64,000 bases of DNA from JBCCCJ01 sp039029315 (GTDB lineage: Bacteria; Bacteroidota; Bacteroidia; J057), in assembly GCA_039029315.1 (NCBI GenBank), contig JBCCGK010000058.1, positions 8,041-72,040 on the forward strand, in the 5' to 3' direction. Positions 60,839 to 64,000 of this stretch are shown here, one piece after another (the stretch's first letter is position 1; the number at the start of each line of letters is the position of its first letter). Made by a program: the position numbers and the translations under genes. The notes below the pieces were generated by a model. It was not told where the DNA came from and made no database searches. It was given only the letters and a program-made list of their open reading frames with translations.

Positions 60839-63814
60839 ATGAATACACATCACGAAAAGTCAAATATTGTAGAAAAAATGCCGTCCTCTTTTTCGGTGGT
60901 GCCTGAGATGTCCTCCATTCACTCTTCCAATCAAAGTTTGCCTCCGCCACCGTTTCAGCTCACGGCATCAAATCCTGCTAGTCAACGGAGCCGAGTCATC
61001 CAAAGAGACAAAAGAACAGACGACGAAAAAATAGAAGCATCTGTTAACTCAGCTCAATTGGAGGAGTTATTGCCTCATCTGATTGGGGGCTATACAAAAG
61101 CTGGAGAGCTGCTTGTCCCTGCAGATACCCCGATTGAAGTAAAATATCAGTATTACAAAAAAATTGCTGAATCACAGGGAGTCTTTTCTGAAGAACCCGG
61201 TAGCTTCAATCTGATCAGTATCCGTGGTTTGATTATGACGCCAGAAGGGCTAAAACAAACCTCTTCAGCGGCAGCCTATAAAAATGCCTGGAATAATTAT
61301 TTGGAGAACCCAGAGGAATTAAAGAAACAATATCATTTTTCTGATAGCAAAACTGCGCGGAACAAAAGACGAAAGGATATTAAGGATTTGGGAGGGGAAG
61401 GATCTTATGATGATATCAATGTTGTGATCCAGAGAGGCAATACCCTGGCTACTGAAGGGGAAAATGCTGAATTAGAAGGGAATGAAGTGATGATGGATGG
61501 CTACAAAGTCAGCCTGATAGAAAGAAAAACCTCTGTCGATCCTGGGACTGTGGGAGACAAGGCTGGCTCTGCTCACCTTCGAGATGGACAGTATGATTAC
61601 AGATATGGAGATCATGGTACGACAACCTATAGCCTGGGATCTGATCGCCAGCAAACTCCCAAAAAAGAAGGGGATAATACCCTGACCTATGTGAAAACTC
61701 GTCATGCCAGAGCCGTCGAAAAAATGTTCGGACTCAAAAAATCCTCTAGCAAGCTAGAAGAAACCAGTAGACCAGAGGATAAAACCCGCTATCCAGCACT
61801 AAGAATTGATTTAGCCAAAAACTTTGGTGCAATTTGGCGAGCTCAAGATAAAAAAGGGAAACAAGCCGCTGGCCACTTTACTCCTGAAAGGATTCTGGAG
61901 ATTCTGAATAAAGACAAAGAAGAGGAAGGCAAAGAGGGGCAAAAGACCTTTGAAGGAGATGATCTGAATTACCATATGGGAGCCAATGATGGATCTTATT
62001 CCCAGGGATGTCAGAACATCAGAAAAGATGAGTACAAAGATTTCATTGATCCCTTCCGGGAAGCAAAAAAAGCATTGGGAAGAAAGAAAAAATTATCATT
62101 CAAATACACCCTGATTGATGCCTCCAAGATTAAATGGAAGATCCAAGACCAGAAGATTATCCCAAGAATATCAGATTCTCAACGAGCGGCACAGCAGGCA
62201 TTTATTGAGAATACACCTCAAGAATTGCCGCAAGTCAGTCTGCCCGCATTGCCACGTTTGAGTACATTGCCTCCTCTCCCTTCCAGTCCAGCCAGTAGCA
62301 ATCAGCAACCCACCCAACGAAAGGCAAGGGCAATCAGAAAGTACACGCCTTTTTCTAAACCGATCCAACGAAACCCAACACCTGCCTCTGCTCCCAGAAA
62401 AATCCCGGCTGGAAAGTTGGTAAAAGAATCAATCGGAGCAGGAGGCGTCAATCATGCAGATGATGTTACTTCCGTTTATCACCGACTTCAATCCCTAAAG
62501 GTGATTTCTGCTGAAGAGGCGGAAGATACTTCAGAACAGGCAGTCATATTATATATCAAAAGATACCAGCAGCAAATTGGATATAATGACCCAGACGGGA
62601 ATATCACACCGGGAAAGGGAACCGAAACTGCTTTATTGGAAAACCGAGTCAAAAAACAAACCAAAGAAGATCGGGCGCAAGCGAAAAAAGAATTTACGGC
62701 CAAAAGAAAAATGTCCAGAAATGTTGGCCATATCCTGCTGAACGGAGAAGTACTGAGTGTAGAAAAAAAACCAAACGAACTGACAGGGAAACTTCTCAGA
62801 GGGGGAACAGAGGTTGGTGAATTTGAGATCAAGGGATATGTCTATGAGGATGAAAAGAAAAGAGACAATCTTCCCAGCAGTATTTCCTACACACTGGGAG
62901 ACAAAAGCGGCGATCTGATATCGGAAGCAAACGAAGGAAGTTTTATCCACCTACAAGAAGATCGTGCGATGGCAAAAGCTAGCAGTAATTGGTATGTAGT
63001 TGAAGAAATGTGGAAATGGTCTGGCGAAAAAGGATCGAAAAATCGTAAAAGAGTGTATCTAAGAGGACATAAAATCTCTTCCAAGGCAAAATTGCGTTCC
63101 CGAATCGAAAAATTAAGAGAAAAAGGAGAGGTCAGCTTGTCTGATGAAGAGTTTGTGGCCTTGCTGATTGTGGCAAGTGTTGAGACCTCTGAAAAATTAC
63201 AAACCATCAATAGCTATGACAGCGATGTCATGAGTTTCGGATTTATTCAACTTACAATGGCAGGGAAGCTCCAGAATCTGATTGATGAAAATGAGGCGAT
63301 TTTCAAAAAACATGGAATTGAACTGAGAAGGACCAGCGAAACCATCAAATATTATAAAGGAAAAGAAACCAAAGGAGCTGGAATCAAAGGAACAAAAGAT
63401 ATTCACGAATTGAGAAATCCATATTGGGCAGCGAAATTTCATGAAGCAGGCTTCGATGATGAAATCATCAAAGCACAGGTGGTGAAATTCAAAGAACACT
63501 TCGCCGATTTCAAAAAGAAAGAACTGAAAAAAGGAACCAATTCTGACTTGGCCAGCCATTTCTCTTCCCCAGAGGTCGGAGGGATGTTGATGGAAATGTA
63601 CAACAACCGCCCCAAATGGGTGAGTTCAGTCATTGATGACGTATTGGAGGAATTCAAAGGAAAAGAAGACGTCTCCAGAGAGGACTTTATAAAAGTAATG
63701 AAAGAAAAAATGATGAAGGCCTATACAGACAGAAAAGACGATGGTGCCAAAGGTGGAAGAATTGTCACCAAAGGCATGAAATCATTCGAAAGAAACAAGG
63801 ACTTACTCGAGTAA
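60839..63814 (+). CDS. Large eCIS-effector-like protein with IQR motifs and two peptidoglycan-hydrolase-like modules
   Basis: A 991-residue hydrophilic protein without signal peptide. The N-terminus is Pro-rich with PPPPFQLTAS (35-44) and VIQR (53-56); a second Pro-rich linker carries KPIQR near 507-511. Such PFQL/IQR segments are typical of proteins encoded with extracellular contractile injection systems. Module 1 (about 210-430) has NYHMG (His379) and SYSQGCQNI (Ser388, Cys391), recalling the L,D-transpeptidase S-x-G-C motif. Residues 530-610 resemble a peptidoglycan-binding helix bundle (YHRLQSLKVISAEEAEDTSE). Module 2 (about 770-960) has Glu782 and MSFGFIQLT, as in lysozyme or transglycosylase folds. 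No contractile structural gene is in the window, so the assignment is inference. Confidence 0.6.
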   Translation: MNTHHEKSNIVEKMPSSFSVVPEMSSIHSSNQSLPPPPFQLTASNPASQRSRVIQRDKRTDDEKIEASVNSAQLEELLPHLIGGYTKAGELLVPADTPIEVKYQYYKKIAESQGVFSEEPGSFNLISIRGLIMTPEGLKQTSSAAAYKNAWNNYLENPEELKKQYHFSDSKTARNKRRKDIKDLGGEGSYDDINVVIQRGNTLATEGENAELEGNEVMMDGYKVSLIERKTSVDPGTVGDKAGSAHLRDGQYDYRYGDHGTTTYSLGSDRQQTPKKEGDNTLTYVKTRHARAVEKMFGLKKSSSKLEETSRPEDKTRYPALRIDLAKNFGAIWRAQDKKGKQAAGHFTPERILEILNKDKEEEGKEGQKTFEGDDLNYHMGANDGSYSQGCQNIRKDEYKDFIDPFREAKKALGRKKKLSFKYTLIDASKIKWKIQDQKIIPRISDSQRAAQQAFIENTPQELPQVSLPALPRLSTLPPLPSSPASSNQQPTQRKARAIRKYTPFSKPIQRNPTPASAPRKIPAGKLVKESIGAGGVNHADDVTSVYHRLQSLKVISAEEAEDTSEQAVILYIKRYQQQIGYNDPDGNITPGKGTETALLENRVKKQTKEDRAQAKKEFTAKRKMSRNVGHILLNGEVLSVEKKPNELTGKLLRGGTEVGEFEIKGYVYEDEKKRDNLPSSISYTLGDKSGDLISEANEGSFIHLQEDRAMAKASSNWYVVEEMWKWSGEKGSKNRKRVYLRGHKISSKAKLRSRIEKLREKGEVSLSDEEFVALLIVASVETSEKLQTINSYDSDVMSFGFIQLTMAGKLQNLIDENEAIFKKHGIELRRTSETIKYYKGKETKGAGIKGTKDIHELRNPYWAAKFHEAGFDDEIIKAQVVKFKEHFADFKKKELKKGTNSDLASHFSSPEVGGMLMEMYNNRPKWVSSVIDDVLEEFKGKEDVSREDFIKVMKEKMMKAYTDRKDDGAKGGRIVTKGMKSFERNKDLLE

Positions 63815-63825
63815 TACCTAAGATC

Positions 63826-63984
63826 TTTTTGTCCCCAACAAAGACCTGATACGTTTGCGCGAGAGAAAGAAGGGCTGGCAAAACGAATAGATCCTGATGA
63901 ATCCATATCAACTCTGTCGCATAAATCGTTCTCTCATGTACAGTTCAGCCCACAAACGTATCAGGTCTTTGTCGAGGACAATAA
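63826..63984. repeat. 32-bp inverted repeat flanking a 95-bp spacer after the eCIS-like gene
   Basis: ACAAAGACCTGATACGTTTG (63838-63857) is perfectly inverted at 63953-63972. Outward the match continues imperfectly (TTTTTGTCCCCA against TTATTGTCCTCG), giving about 32 paired bases. It lies 11 bp past the stop codon. It may be a mobile-element end, a MITE-like element or a large hairpin; the window ends before its right context. Confidence 0.65.
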
Positions 63985-64000
63985 CATGAGATGTTTGTGG

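Overview
The window is chromosomal DNA from a Bacteroidota bacterium, probably a free-living gliding or marine type (Cytophagia/Saprospiria-like; I cannot name a genus). The evidence is several secreted proteins with C-terminal type IX secretion (T9SS) sorting domains (YPNP-type motifs), a giant hybrid two-component regulator with an AraC output, a LytS/LytTR pair with a Reg_prop/Y_Y_Y sensor, a DUF1501/DUF1800 pair, and TAnnTTTG-like -7 promoter elements. No rRNA, tRNA, CRISPR array or complete insertion sequence was found.

Layout. 1-17 kb is mostly housekeeping: a partial M20 amidohydrolase, two paralogous small lipoproteins, a secreted protein of unknown function, msrA-dxs, sucA, an M14 carboxypeptidase with a PAS histidine kinase, a hotdog thioesterase, a large tandem AAA+ (CbxX/SpoVK-type) protein, a short AraC-type protein and a GT-C membrane glycosyltransferase. 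17-32 kb holds a UspA-like protein, a DgcN (DUF1611) protein and an enolase-superfamily Glu-dipeptide epimerase/racemase. These two are split by an inserted block: an ATPase with four CTCGCCTTA repeats at its start, a frameshifted SH3 protein and a T9SS beta-propeller protein. A seven-gene minus-strand run follows: CobW GTPase, DUF3024, coiled-coil/TPR, membrane MORN, NlpC-like lipoprotein, DUF695-RraB and a YiiX-like hydrolase. The epimerase and the two papain-fold hydrolases suggest murein-peptide handling.

32-48 kb: a DUF1501/DUF1800 pair, a small membrane ORF, a LytTR regulator plus its sensor kinase, a secreted TPR-CHAT protein, an alpha/beta hydrolase, a UbiB-type kinase-like protein and a TetR regulator. 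48-64 kb is an accessory surface/secretion region: an exported 12-MORN protein, a hybrid two-component system with a perfect 24-bp palindrome just upstream, and two consecutive two-gene cassettes. In each cassette a large secreted protein without a sorting domain is followed by a small protein with a T9SS sorting domain. A LamG T9SS protein comes next, then a 991-residue protein with IQR motifs and two peptidoglycan-hydrolase-like motifs that resembles cargo of extracellular contractile injection systems (eCIS).

The window also carries three full copies and one solo end of a 161-162 bp palindromic MITE-like element with TNA target duplications, a second type of palindromic element next to msrA, a near-perfect 21-bp hairpin at 36073-36117, and a 32-bp inverted repeat after the eCIS-like gene. 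Starts were moved downstream of the longest frame where a signal peptide or domain boundary made the true start clear.
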